A stretch of 64,000 nt of DNA from positions 372,001 to 436,000 of the forward strand of contig NC_018393.1 in assembly GCF_000208865.1 (NCBI RefSeq), read 5' to 3'. Origin of the DNA: Neospora caninum Liverpool. Its lineage: Eukaryota > Apicomplexa > Conoidasida > Eucoccidiorida > Sarcocystidae. How positions within the stretch are numbered: position 1 is the stretch's first letter; each line of letters starts with the position of its first letter. The notes beneath the pieces were generated by a model. It worked only from the letters and a program-made list of their open reading frames with translations, ran no database searches and was not told where the DNA came from. Positions 1 through 10,141 of this stretch are shown in pieces. The position numbers and the translations under genes were made by a program.

Positions 1-262
1 CGATTTCCCAACTCGGTGGCAGTGGGGTAGATCAGCTGTTGGTGCACGAATGCCGAAGCCACGTTCCGTGCGCACGGGTTCTCCGCGGTCTCAATCTAAG
101 TTTCTACGCACAAAATAAACCCAGTCGCTGTCTGAGGATCCGTATTTGCATGGAGAGATTTAGATATGCATTTCGAATCGATATCGAGATAGCAATACGG
201 AATCCTGTCGGCATCAGTATCTACCCCTCTGTGTGTATGTCGATTTGTAGACTGTCTGTGTG
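1..262. other. Region beyond the stop codon of the coiled-coil gene
   Basis: Probably its 3' UTR or downstream spacer. If the last exon is wrong, more exons of that gene could lie here or to the left of the window. Nothing else was recognised. Confidence 0.4.
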
Positions 263-3200
263 CTATTTTGCAGGCCGAAAGAGGTTGCAGCTCGGCGGCC
301 AACTGTGCAGGTTCTCTCCCTGCGATAGCTGTCTCCGCCAAGCTGCTCGGCCTTGTTCACCTGGCGGAATTCGCTAGAGTCAGTCTTCTGACCTGTCGTC
401 TTTGCTGGGACCGCTCTTGATTGCCAAGGATTTCCAGTCGACGAAGTTCTTCTTTTCCATTCACGTCGACGCCGCCAGCCCGAGGATTCGGGTCCTTCGG
501 GCATTGGTTCGCCTGCAGTTGCGGAGTTGGCCATTGAGCAAAACCAAGGAAAGGCCGTGCACTACGGTTCCTGACGTGTGTTCTCTCCCGGCTGAGTTCC
601 CTGTTTGGCTTCTCTCTGGTCTATATGTTCACGCGTTGGTGCTATGCAAGGAACAGTGACATGTTTAGAGACGTCTCCACACGTATCTCGAGAGCGGCGC
701 ACATGCATCTGTCGAATACGAAAGAGCTCTCCTCCGTCGTAGAGCGTTCGCAGCTCAAAACTTCTGACATAACAACCTCGAGCACGAAGCGTGTCATGCT
801 ACAGCGGAGACTCACAAGATGGCCAACTTCTTTGCACGCTAAACACAGAATGCTCTGGTTCCGTATCTTCTGTTCCGCCTGCAGGAAGGAAACGAAGCAG
901 AGGGCGTTCAGCTGGTCTCCCCTTGTTGGATTGCTTCTCAGTCTGTGGATGTGAGCTGGGATTTTCAAGCACTAGCCAAAAGCCGGAACGACGGCGTGCG
1001 AGATTTTGCTCTCTGCATGCTCCACCTTGCATCACATGGATACAGCCATCTAAATTCTCTATAAAGTTGTACATAAACGTAGGATTACATTTCTCTAACC
1101 ATTTGTCCATATATCAATGCAAATGCATACACGACTATAGTCATTTACCGTATCTATATATCTATGTGTATGCCTGTGTCGGTACAGGATGATCCATGCT
1201 TAGATATGTGTATCGCCACGCTCAAGTTCACCAGCTGCGGAAAGACAGCATAGAAACGCAATTAGGTTTTTACAACTGCGGTGGTTTTCTCGAGATGTAC
1301 GCAGTTCAGCTGGTTCGGAGGACCTACAGCTTCTCGCTCCAACTTCTCCTCCGCATCAAGTTCGTCGTCGTCGTCTTTCGATTCGTGTTTGCTGAATCGG
1401 CACCCGGGAGCATTTTTCCCCAGTTTTCCGCAACACCACCACATTTCGCCGCCATATTCGGAGTGGTGAGTCCGGCAACTCCAGTTGTAATTCTCCGTTT
1501 CCTCGTAGTCTTTCCCGCAGTTCTTGCACGTGCGCTGCTGAGCTTCAAACATCTTCCGGCGTGCTCTGCGCCAGTTCGAAAGAACAAAACGCAAACAAAC
1601 ACCGGCCGTGCCAAACCCCGCAGCTTTCTGGGATGGAGCAGACTGAAGATGCCTGACGGGATGTTCAACCAGTCCAAGCAGCGAGTGCGTAAATGCACTT
1701 CAGACCTATCGGCCTAGACCGTCTCCGCGCGCCCCGCCTCACACATACCAACCCAGAATTAGACGCATACTATTACTCTGCGTAACGCATATACCCAAGT
1801 ACGTAAGGCTGGTTATACGTAGGTGTGTATATATGTATATATGTATGTATAAAGGGATGCGCACATGCATATACGATTCATTTTTTTACTCTTCAATCCT
1901 ACACACTTGCAAGCACTGAGGCGCATGCACGGGCAAACAGGAGCTCACACAGCCAGCATTCTCTCGAAGGTCACACCTGAATCGCGCTATCCTCTGCTTC
2001 AGCTTATCACGATCCTCCCTTAGTTCTTTCAGCTGCTTGTCCATCTCCTCGCGTTCCTTTTTCAGGTTCTCGATTTCCTCGAACTGCTGCGCGCTCTCTT
2101 TGGTAACCTGTTGGCGAGTCTCCTCCAACTCCCGCCTCAACCTGTTCGTCTCTGCCTGCGATAAATTGTCAGAAGAAAATTCCGAGAAGTCTGAAGACCC
2201 AGAGTGCGTTCGCGACCAAATCCACGACCGCTCGGCGCCTGCGTTTCGTTGGCACTCAGCTGCTGCTGCTCGGTTGTCCAGTCGCCGCTCTAGGCAGGGC
2301 TCATAGTAGTCCACACCTACGTAGATGTGTGGAGAGACTGAGTGCATGTATAAAACTGTATGTTTCTATAAAGGCCTCCATCCGTATATATATATATATA
2401 TATATATGCTTGAAGTTAGACCGTCAGTTTGACCGCTGTAAATCTACCTATATTTTTCCGTCTGCTCATGGTTGAACCGCCCACCGTTCCGGGTGTGCAC
2501 ACATTTTCCTCGTTCGACTTTTCCCCCCGCTTGAAAGCAGGTTCTGGGCGTGTTTCGCTGAAATTATACAGAGTTCAATGCCTCCGTCAGCTGGTGGACG
2601 CCGTGTACCAGAACAGTGATGGGGCTCGCCTTTTCCAGGCGACGCTGCTTACAGCCAGTCGATCGCGTTGCAGTGTCAAGTCTTTCTTGATGTCCAGAAG
2701 TCGAGTTCGTTCGTTGGCCAGCTTGGCGCACTCGTTCTGCAGGTTCGCTGAGAATTTTTGGATGTCGTCGATATGCGCCTTCGAAACGGACTGAAGGATA
2801 CGGTTGACCGATCCCGTATGCATCACAGAGAACGACAGAAGCGTCGTCTTCACTTTTGCGTGTCCCCTATTGCGATGTATCCCATGACAAGCGAATGCAG
2901 ATCAATGCGCGGTTTCGACACAAAGATGGAGGTGCGGGGACCCGGAAACGGGAAATGCTTATTGATTCCGACTGCAGCTGGACTACGCTGTCAGAACCGA
3001 CGCTCGGCCGTCCGCGGTTCATGGCCGCCGCAGCTTGCTTCTTGCTCTTCACATTTGATGCTTACACGTGCGACGTATTGCACAGACGTCTCAGCATGAC
3101 ACCTTTTGTCGGGGGCGTGTGGATGCTGTCATTTTTGGCGAAAAAGAAATGAACTGCATGGGAAACAACCATGCCTTTCAAGGGGACCTGTGGATGTTCC

Positions 3201-6001
3201 ATCATCGAAAGGCATAGAAGATCGCTTACGTCTTGAGCTTCCCAGAATCACCAAAAAGTAAAGCGCGAACCACTCTTTTCCTAAGGTGTTGTCCAAACGC
3301 GAGGAACAGACGCCTTTTCTTTCCGCAAGGAACACGGAAAGGCATAGCAACTCCAGCTTGCATACACTGCAAGCTGCATAGAAGCGAATACTTTCATTCA
3401 GTTGAAGGCTTCGTGGTGTTCGACAACTCCAGTGCCGAGCATCTGTTTCAAGACTCCTTACTTCTTCAAATAGGAGGGCGTCTTGCAAGCTCTTCACAGT
3501 TGGCAGGTCTTTTGTAACAGCAGAGAGGCCTCTGACCTAGCGCGAAAGTAGCCCCGCAACAAGGCTGACACGTTTCAGGCATGGTTCAACTGTAAAAGAG
3601 AGAGGCCAGCCACCCGGTTGTGCGCCGGCCAAGTCTCTTGAGTTGCTCGAGAGGAGTTGGATTCAATGGCCACAGACACTTGGTCCCGTCAAGAGGGAAA
3701 CAACTGCTTGAGGCAGGCAACTACCTTTGGCGGCCCTAACTCGCTGGACTCTCCTACGGAACAGTAGCTCACTCGCGCCCCAGAATTGCCTCTAGCTAGA
3801 GTACGCTAGAAACCTGGGCGATGCACGTGCACTCCTGGACAAAAACGGCCGGAAGAACGATGAGACCAAAGGCGAGTGCCCTGTTTGTGTAGATCGGTCG
3901 GCCCAGTTCGTCGGAAGAGGAACTCGCACAGGAAACGGTACTGCAGAAATGCACGCCTCACGCGCGTGACATCTCTGTGCGTCGTCAGGACTGCGGGCGG
4001 CCGTGAGGGAGTTTGCGCCCCTGTGTCGAGTTTTTTTTTCGCGGACAGAGCGGGGAGACGGGGGCCCACCGCCGCAGTCTCCCACCTGCTCTGTAAGGAC
4101 TTCGTGCTCGTGCTGCATGAGAGCTGCGCTATTCCGTGTGACGGTGAGTTTCCTGCTCAGTTCCTCGTTGGTCTGTCGAAGGTCCGTGACGGCCTGCGAG
4201 AGGCGGCTCTGTTCAGCCTGGTGCTGTCCAATCAACGCTTCCAGCTGCTGGAGTTGCCATCTCAGGGAGGCACAGTCACTCTCTGTCTGGGTGATGTGAA
4301 GACGGGAAAAGGATTCCTGGAAACAGGAGATCAGCGACACCAGGACACAGAAAGACCCCGACGCTGTCGCTTAACTACGGCCAATGAATGCCAGCACGGG
4401 GCGTCCAGGTGGACGTCAGCTTGGCTGTCTTGTACAAGCAGACAGTCTTCCGTTTATCCAACGGTGGAGACTGGCGCTAAGTTGCATAATCGCATTTCCT
4501 CCTCGACTGACAATCCCTTTCAGACCATTGTGCACGCGAGTCTTGTAAACAGTTTCTCTGGGCGTAGACGCTTACACTAGCGACGGCATAACGGTTCGTC
4601 AAACCCGGCAAGCAGGGTGGTGTTCGATAACGCTACCTTTTGCTTCGTCTGCTCCAGTTCGACTTGCAGCTTCGCTAGCGAGGACGTCGCGGCTTCCAGC
4701 TTCTCGTAGAGTTCTTTGCACGCCGTTTCCGATACCGTGAGACGCTGCCTCAGTATCGCGTTTCCCTCTTTCGCGGCCTGAAGCTCACTTAGGAGCGAAT
4801 CACTCAACTGCATTTCCGCCAGCACTGCTGTCTTTCCTGGGCTCACTGGCGAGGCCGATCGCGGAGGGGATGCTGGAACTTCCAGTTTGGGGTCCTGGAG
4901 ATCGACGCAGCAAAGCAAAAACCGAGGTCTACGCCTTTGTTAAGACCACGTCTGGCCTTCAAGCCAACGGTAGGGCGGGGGAGTTGACCAAGCTCAAGCG
5001 TACGGTACTGCAACGTGTTGTGTGGCGCCATGAGACCATTTCCAAGTTCTGGAGCGAACTGAGAGAGCCTGAAAGAATACTCCCTTGCCAAGCAAGTGCC
5101 TTAGAGTAGCACGGCCGTCGACTTTCTAACCTTCCGCGTGGTAGAGGTGCCAAGTCTTTCATGGCGCTCCATTTCTTCCTGGCGTATCCGGTGCACTTCG
5201 AACATCGGCAGCAAGTACTGCCGCATGACCTGAGCGGCCTTCTCTCCAGGGAGTTGCTGTACCAGAGGCGAAGCGTGAGCACCACTCAGATAAACTGATA
5301 CAGGGAAGTCGTCTTTGCGCAGCGAACGGGAAGAGGAAGAGACATGGCGTGGCCCAGTAAAACATCACCCAAATATCTACAGCGCGTGCACATGTATAGC
5401 TCCCTACGCACCTCGCGATGTCAAACTGTTGAGTATGTCCCATATATGGGAACAAAGAAGGAGTCGCACACGTTTACAGAGATTCAAGTACAAGGAGATA
5501 TCTTAAAACCTCGCACACCGCTGGCGCCAGAGCCTCGTGTTTGTGTCCGGGAAACAATGAGGTGACGTACAGATCTATGAGCATTTCATCCTGTCGGCGT
5601 AGCCTGGCTTCGGTTTGCTCACGTTCTGGAATGTACTGTCATTGAGAAGAGATTCGAGCAATGCAGCAGCCTTGCTGTCTTCGGCTTTGGGTTGGCCCCA
5701 TGCTGAATAGCGGCCACCATCAAGCCGGCTCCTCTCAGCCGTCGACGCATCTTTCTGTCGATGGGGGGGGCTAGCAGGTGGAGGCAACGGTCCATGGAAA
5801 GCCTTACCGGTAGGAGCGAAGCGCAGCGCCGGTCTACACAAAGGAGTAAGGAGAATCGCCAACGCCACACGGCGTGTGCGACTGCCACTCTCCACTGATC
5901 TTTGCATCGAGGCTCTGCATTAGTCGGTCTACAAGCCAGGCAGGTGTCTCGCGTGCCGTCTCGGGCAGGCTGTTCCTTCCAGGAACCCCTGTATTATTCA
6001 T
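263..6001 (-). CDS. Coiled-coil protein with C-terminal CHORD-like zinc finger and CCHC zinc knuckle (12 exons, 542 aa)
   Basis: Exons in transcript order: 6001-5896, 5625-5571, 5284-5131, 4894-4637, 4316-4086, 3491-3462, 2790-2653, 2155-1977, 1565-1328, 878-816, 512-393, 319-263. All joins are GT-AG and in phase, giving 1629 nt. The start is the ATG at 6001 (MNNTGVPGRN). Residues about 25-385 are nearly all heptad-rich helix (for example RELEETRQQ, EEIENLKKEREEMDKQLKEL), predicted coiled coil. Next comes a Cys/His cluster: CKNCGKDY, then N-x4-C-x2-H, WWCCGK, GC and a final H. That is the spacing of a CHORD-type zinc site. An acidic linker (SKDDDDE) follows. The last part holds a zinc knuckle C-x2-C-x4-H-x4-C, whose last Cys lies in the next exon (ACKEVGHL, then ANQCPKDPNPR). 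The knuckle forming across a splice junction supports the model. The last 19-codon exon (GENLHSW..., stop at 263-265) is the least certain. Function is not recognised; a scaffold role, perhaps cytoskeletal or centrosomal, is inference only. Confidence 0.8.
2385..2407. repeat. TA dinucleotide microsatellite
   Basis: An unbroken TA run lies in the intron between two exons of the coiled-coil gene. Confidence 0.95.
3462..3491 (-). other. 30-nt microexon of the coiled-coil gene
   Basis: Ten codons (SLQDALLFEE) lie between an acceptor ending GAAG and the canonical donor GTAAGG. They join in phase 0 to exons on both sides and keep the heptad pattern going. Extending the exon past the donor soon reaches sequence that no longer looks helical. 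Confidence 0.65.
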
Positions 6002-8068
6002 TTCAGTTAATGGGAGTTAGGTTTGATACTCTGTACCAGCCGATCTAAAATCGCTAAGTCTCGTTGTTGCGTGACGAGCGGTGTGCTTAAGACTAGTTTA
6101 CATGCGCTCATTTAACTATGTAGTTTCACTGGAAGCTGGAACACTCCCCAGGGCAAACACAGTCAACGAATGGCGGAAGCCACGCTCTTCCAGTGACGCT
6201 ACCTACATGTGCGCCCGTCTATAGAAACGGGCAGGCGTGGACGCGTTCCTAGGAGTAATGTTAACGCTTTTTTTCTTGAACACAACAGCATGCGGTTATT
6301 TGGATATGTTTCCTGTTCAACCATCAAGAAAAGATAGTCCTGAATCACCTGCCATATTTGTACTTGTCCCTCTTGTCCAACGATATACGATAACGTCTAC
6401 ATATGAAAAAATCAAGACCCTAGCGCCTGTGGAGTTCCGGCTCCCTGTTGTTGTTCCGCGATCGAGGGAACTCCCAGTGGCGGGTGTCGTACATGGTAGG
6501 TTTCTTCACTCGATTTTGAGTTTCTGTGGCCGAACTGTCTCCTCCTGAAGAGGAGAGAGAGTCAGCGGTTCCACTCAGCATATCCCCACTTGAAGAAGAG
6601 TTTGGCGTGGAGCGTTTTTGAGTGGCCAGCCTTGCTGCCTCGTGACATCAGCAAAAGTCGAAAGAGTCCATTTTAAAAAGGCGATCCGGATGAAGCCGGC
6701 TTTTTACAGCTTCTCAGATCGGCTACCATGGCCGGCTAGACACGCAGGAGTTCTTCAATGTTTTAGTTCATCTGTCGGAGTCGTCGAAGGTTATCCTGCT
6801 GCTTATCTATGGCGAAACTGCCGCGACAAGTCGGGAAAAACGGACGTTTTGTCAGATGAGGCGAGCAAGCGAACGAAAAGCTTAGACGGCAGCATCAGTG
6901 AAGTTGTTGTCGAGCGCTGAACTGAAATGAACTTTTGTTCAGAAGCTTTTGCTCGAAAGGTGTGACTGAGTATTCCGTAACAGAGAAATGCGAAGTGCGG
7001 GCCTCTACGAACGTTCGATTCAATCCTCGTTTTAATCCTCTGCTCCCTGGGAGATAGTGAATCTTGGAAAACAAAATCGACTTCACGTACGTGGGGCCCC
7101 ATGTTCTTATTGGGGCTTGTGAGGCTGGCAAGCTTGGGTGGGAAAATTTCTCTGATACCGGGCGGTTTCAGCGCTGATTTGGCCTATTCGCAGGCCGATT
7201 ACCGCTTGTCACAGAATCCGTCTGTAGGTGGCATTCTTAGTAAGTGATCGTTGTACCTAACGTATATTTGCTGCGTCTCTCTACCAGCGGTGGGGGTGTC
7301 GCTTTTCCCCGCTATCGTGTTCGGCTCCGCATCTCCCGCGTGCATGTGTACTCACTGGAAATATTCTAATCTAGTCGGTGTATATTACCTCAAGAAAAAA
7401 CGGATTCCGACGCTTTGAACGACCGCGTGGACAAATGCTGTACAGGTGGCTCTAGAGTGTGTTATGTGGAATCGCTGGTAAAACCTTTTAAGCCTTGCTT
7501 CAGAAAGAGGTCGAAAGGTGAATCAAAAGAAGTCAGTGGACAGAACTCCCACTTGGCGACATAACGGTTCTGTGTTCAGTCGAGGAAAATATCGGCGCAG
7601 AAGAGGCAACTATATCTTTTGGTAGGTTTCCACACCACGTCGTTATACCTCGTAGTGTCGCTGAGTCACAAATTCGTATATCTAAGGTGGCAGGGAAAAC
7701 ATAATTTTGAGCAATCAAAGCAGTCGCCGAGAGGCTTCGGCCGTTGCTTCCCTCCATCTTCCGTACTGGAATAGGTTCATGCTAGAGTAAAACAATCACG
7801 CGTCACACACTTGTCACTGACATCGGCAGGTTCCCACGAGGATAAGACGGGGCCGAAAGATCGTAGTCGGTTCTTTTTCCCATGCGCACTGGAAGGGTTC
7901 CGTTTCAGGATCTCCACCTCCTGGTCACAGGGAGAGCTCACGGTGAGTAGAAAAGGGTGCCCGTGACGGCAGACTCACAGTTCTGTCTTTCCTCTTGACT
8001 TGTTTTTGGCCTTCTCTCAAAGATCTTGTCAACATTTGACCTCGAGTTTTGGAACAGAATCCCTCACC
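6002..8068. promoter_or_regulatory. Divergent intergenic spacer between the coiled-coil and ML-domain genes
   Basis: The two genes start on opposite strands at 6001 and 8069, so this 2.1-kb spacer must carry both promoters and 5' leaders. I see no convincing exon in it. One small plus-strand ORF with a hydrophobic start (ATG at 6258, stop at 6548, 96 aa) is the only candidate and is weak. No TATA-like core element can be assigned. Confidence 0.5.
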
Positions 8069-9709
8069 ATGTCACTGCGTACTCGTATTGCAGCTCTGTT
8101 CCTCGTACTTGCTCTGTCTTCTGCCTTCTGTCCTCTCTCTGCTCGCGGCCAAAAAGAAGAGGACCCTGAAAACGCATTAGCGGAAGCCACGGAGGAAGAA
8201 GCCGCACAAAAAACAGTTTCTCGACGGGATGGCTCTTCGTCTATTTGGGACAACCCGCCTGAATCTCATCGAGATCTCTGGAGATGGTGCAATTCTCAGC
8301 CCTCTCTGATTGAGGTAACGCGAAGGCTGCCTTTGGGCAAGATCACAGCACCGGCTTCAAGGCATTTGGCGCACCGATGCATTCTTCTGTGTGCAGTGAC
8401 GCTTTTTGACACCGGTAGACGAGACGCTTCTTTCTCTGAATTCTGGATTCAAAAATTAGGTTTCATTCCTCCAAATAAATGAACTGAGTCACTACACTCA
8501 TCGTGCTCAAATCGCTCTCCGGTGTTCTTCGGTGTAACTGCATTAACAATTCCATTTACCCTGCACTGGTGTATTTGTGTGTATAATTCGTGTGTGCATA
8601 TGCACATGCACAGCTTTCATTCACAGAAATGCGCAAGCATACAGTCCTGACCGGTTCAGTCCTCGGCGGCTCCAGCTGCCCGTTTCAGGAGCTCAGCGCC
8701 CGCATGCATTTGAGGCCGGTCTGTCCGGTCTGTGAGAAACCCGAGAAGATGCCGAACGAAGAACAGGCCCCGTGCACTGGGGGTGCCTGCCAGTGCGCTT
8801 GAGAATAATCATGTGTGTCGCGGTTTTTCTGGCTGTGCGCCGTCTGACCCTGAAAACGCAGGATTTCGATATCTTGCTCGAGCCGTATCCCCTCCGCCCG
8901 GGAAGAAATTTCAATCTGCATTTGCGAGGCAACCTCAAGGAAGAGCTTCCAGATTTACAGCTGAGGACGCTGATCGTCCTCAGTCGGTTCATTCGGATCT
9001 CACACACGAGGAATCTCTGCGCGGAGCAACCTGGTCTCTGTCCACTGCAGCCCGGCTACCAGGAGCTCACCATCACATGTGGGTCCAAAGACTGGATATG
9101 TATTTCGGTGCTTGTCTTGCCTTCGGGTCTTTCTTTTTCGCAAGCACTTGAAAGAGACGCCTTGTATGAAAAGGATGCAGAAGCGTCACTCAAGTGTTCT
9201 CTGTTTCTGCTCCCTGCAGATGCGATTCCTCCCGTGATCAGCGGTCCTATCACCGTCGATGCGACAGTAAGTCAAGACGAGAGTCGCCAGCGGCACTGCG
9301 TCGCCCGCGCGGGAGAGTCGCTTACAGAAGTGAACATGCAGCAAGGTGAAGAACGAATGAATGGAGGGAGATAGGCTCGCACGGAGGGACAGCAGCGGGC
9401 AGATACATCCAGGCAGAATGAGATGCAGGTTTAAAACAGAGATCTAGGTGAGAATCCGACGGAGTGCCTATGTACATTTATCTGGACATCACCAGGGACG
9501 AATGGGATGGCAGAAGCCAGGTTTTTACAAACGTAAATACGTGGGTATAGACAGGCCACCACAGGCCACAGGCGTCACGTGGAGCGCCTACGTGCACTGG
9601 ATTTGCACCAAACTTGTCATTATTCTTGCAGATGGTAGTTGGATCGAAAGAGATTGCCTGTGCGCGAATGGGACCGCTTCAAATCGGTTCCTCTGGCTTT
9701 GGTCTTTGA
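8069..9709 (+). CDS. Secreted ML-domain (MD-2/NPC2-like) lipid-binding protein (4 exons, 195 aa)
   Basis: Exons 8069-8314, 8862-9078, 9220-9266 and 9632-9709 join in phase 0, 1 and 0. The product begins with a signal peptide (MSLRTRIAALFLVLALSSAF; cleavage expected near residue 25-28), then an acidic spacer, then the ML domain from about residue 70. Hallmarks are W-x-W-C at 71-74, the YPLRPGRNFNLHLRG strand, NLC at 133-135, CPLQPG at 142-147, and a final strand ending EIAC (Cys180). The four cysteines pair as in NPC2: C74-C180 around the fold and C135-C142 in the small loop. NPC2's third disulfide pair is absent. ML proteins bind sterols, phospholipids or lipid A in a beta-sandwich pocket; ligand here is unknown. 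It should enter the secretory pathway. The donor of exon 2 could also be at 9100, which adds 7 residues without changing the frame. Confidence 0.85.
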
Positions 9710-10141
9710 GCTCCCCCCCCTTGGATGCGTCAGAGCTTACGAAATCGGAAGCCTGTCAGATACAGCTGTTGGGACTGAGGAACGCCTGAATTTTTTTAGT
9801 TTTGGTCCCAGAAAGTTAAAAGGCGTTTTACAAGCGGATATGGCTGTGAAAGTGGGCTGATCTGTTTTCCGTGCACTTCCTTGTCTTTTGTGGCAACTGC
9901 ACATTTTCCCCCAAACATTCCTCCCGCGTTTGCCGCTCTGGTAGGAACTGTCATTTTTGAGTTTCCCTTTCTCCTCGAGCAACCCGCGAGGACCGCTGTA
10001 TAGTCGGAAACGCCTGCACTCCACCCCTCTCCTTCGTCCACGAGAAGGATATCATATGGACGGAGACCAGGTGCACAGACAGAGAGGCTTATGTATGACC
10101 GCCTGAACCTTTTTTGCTAGTATAGTGGCGCATGCTCCAAG
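9710..10141. other. Convergent 3' region between the ML-domain gene and DNAAF5
   Basis: Two stop codons face each other 432 bp apart, so the two 3' untranslated regions share or overlap this stretch. No exon-like sequence was seen. Confidence 0.6.
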
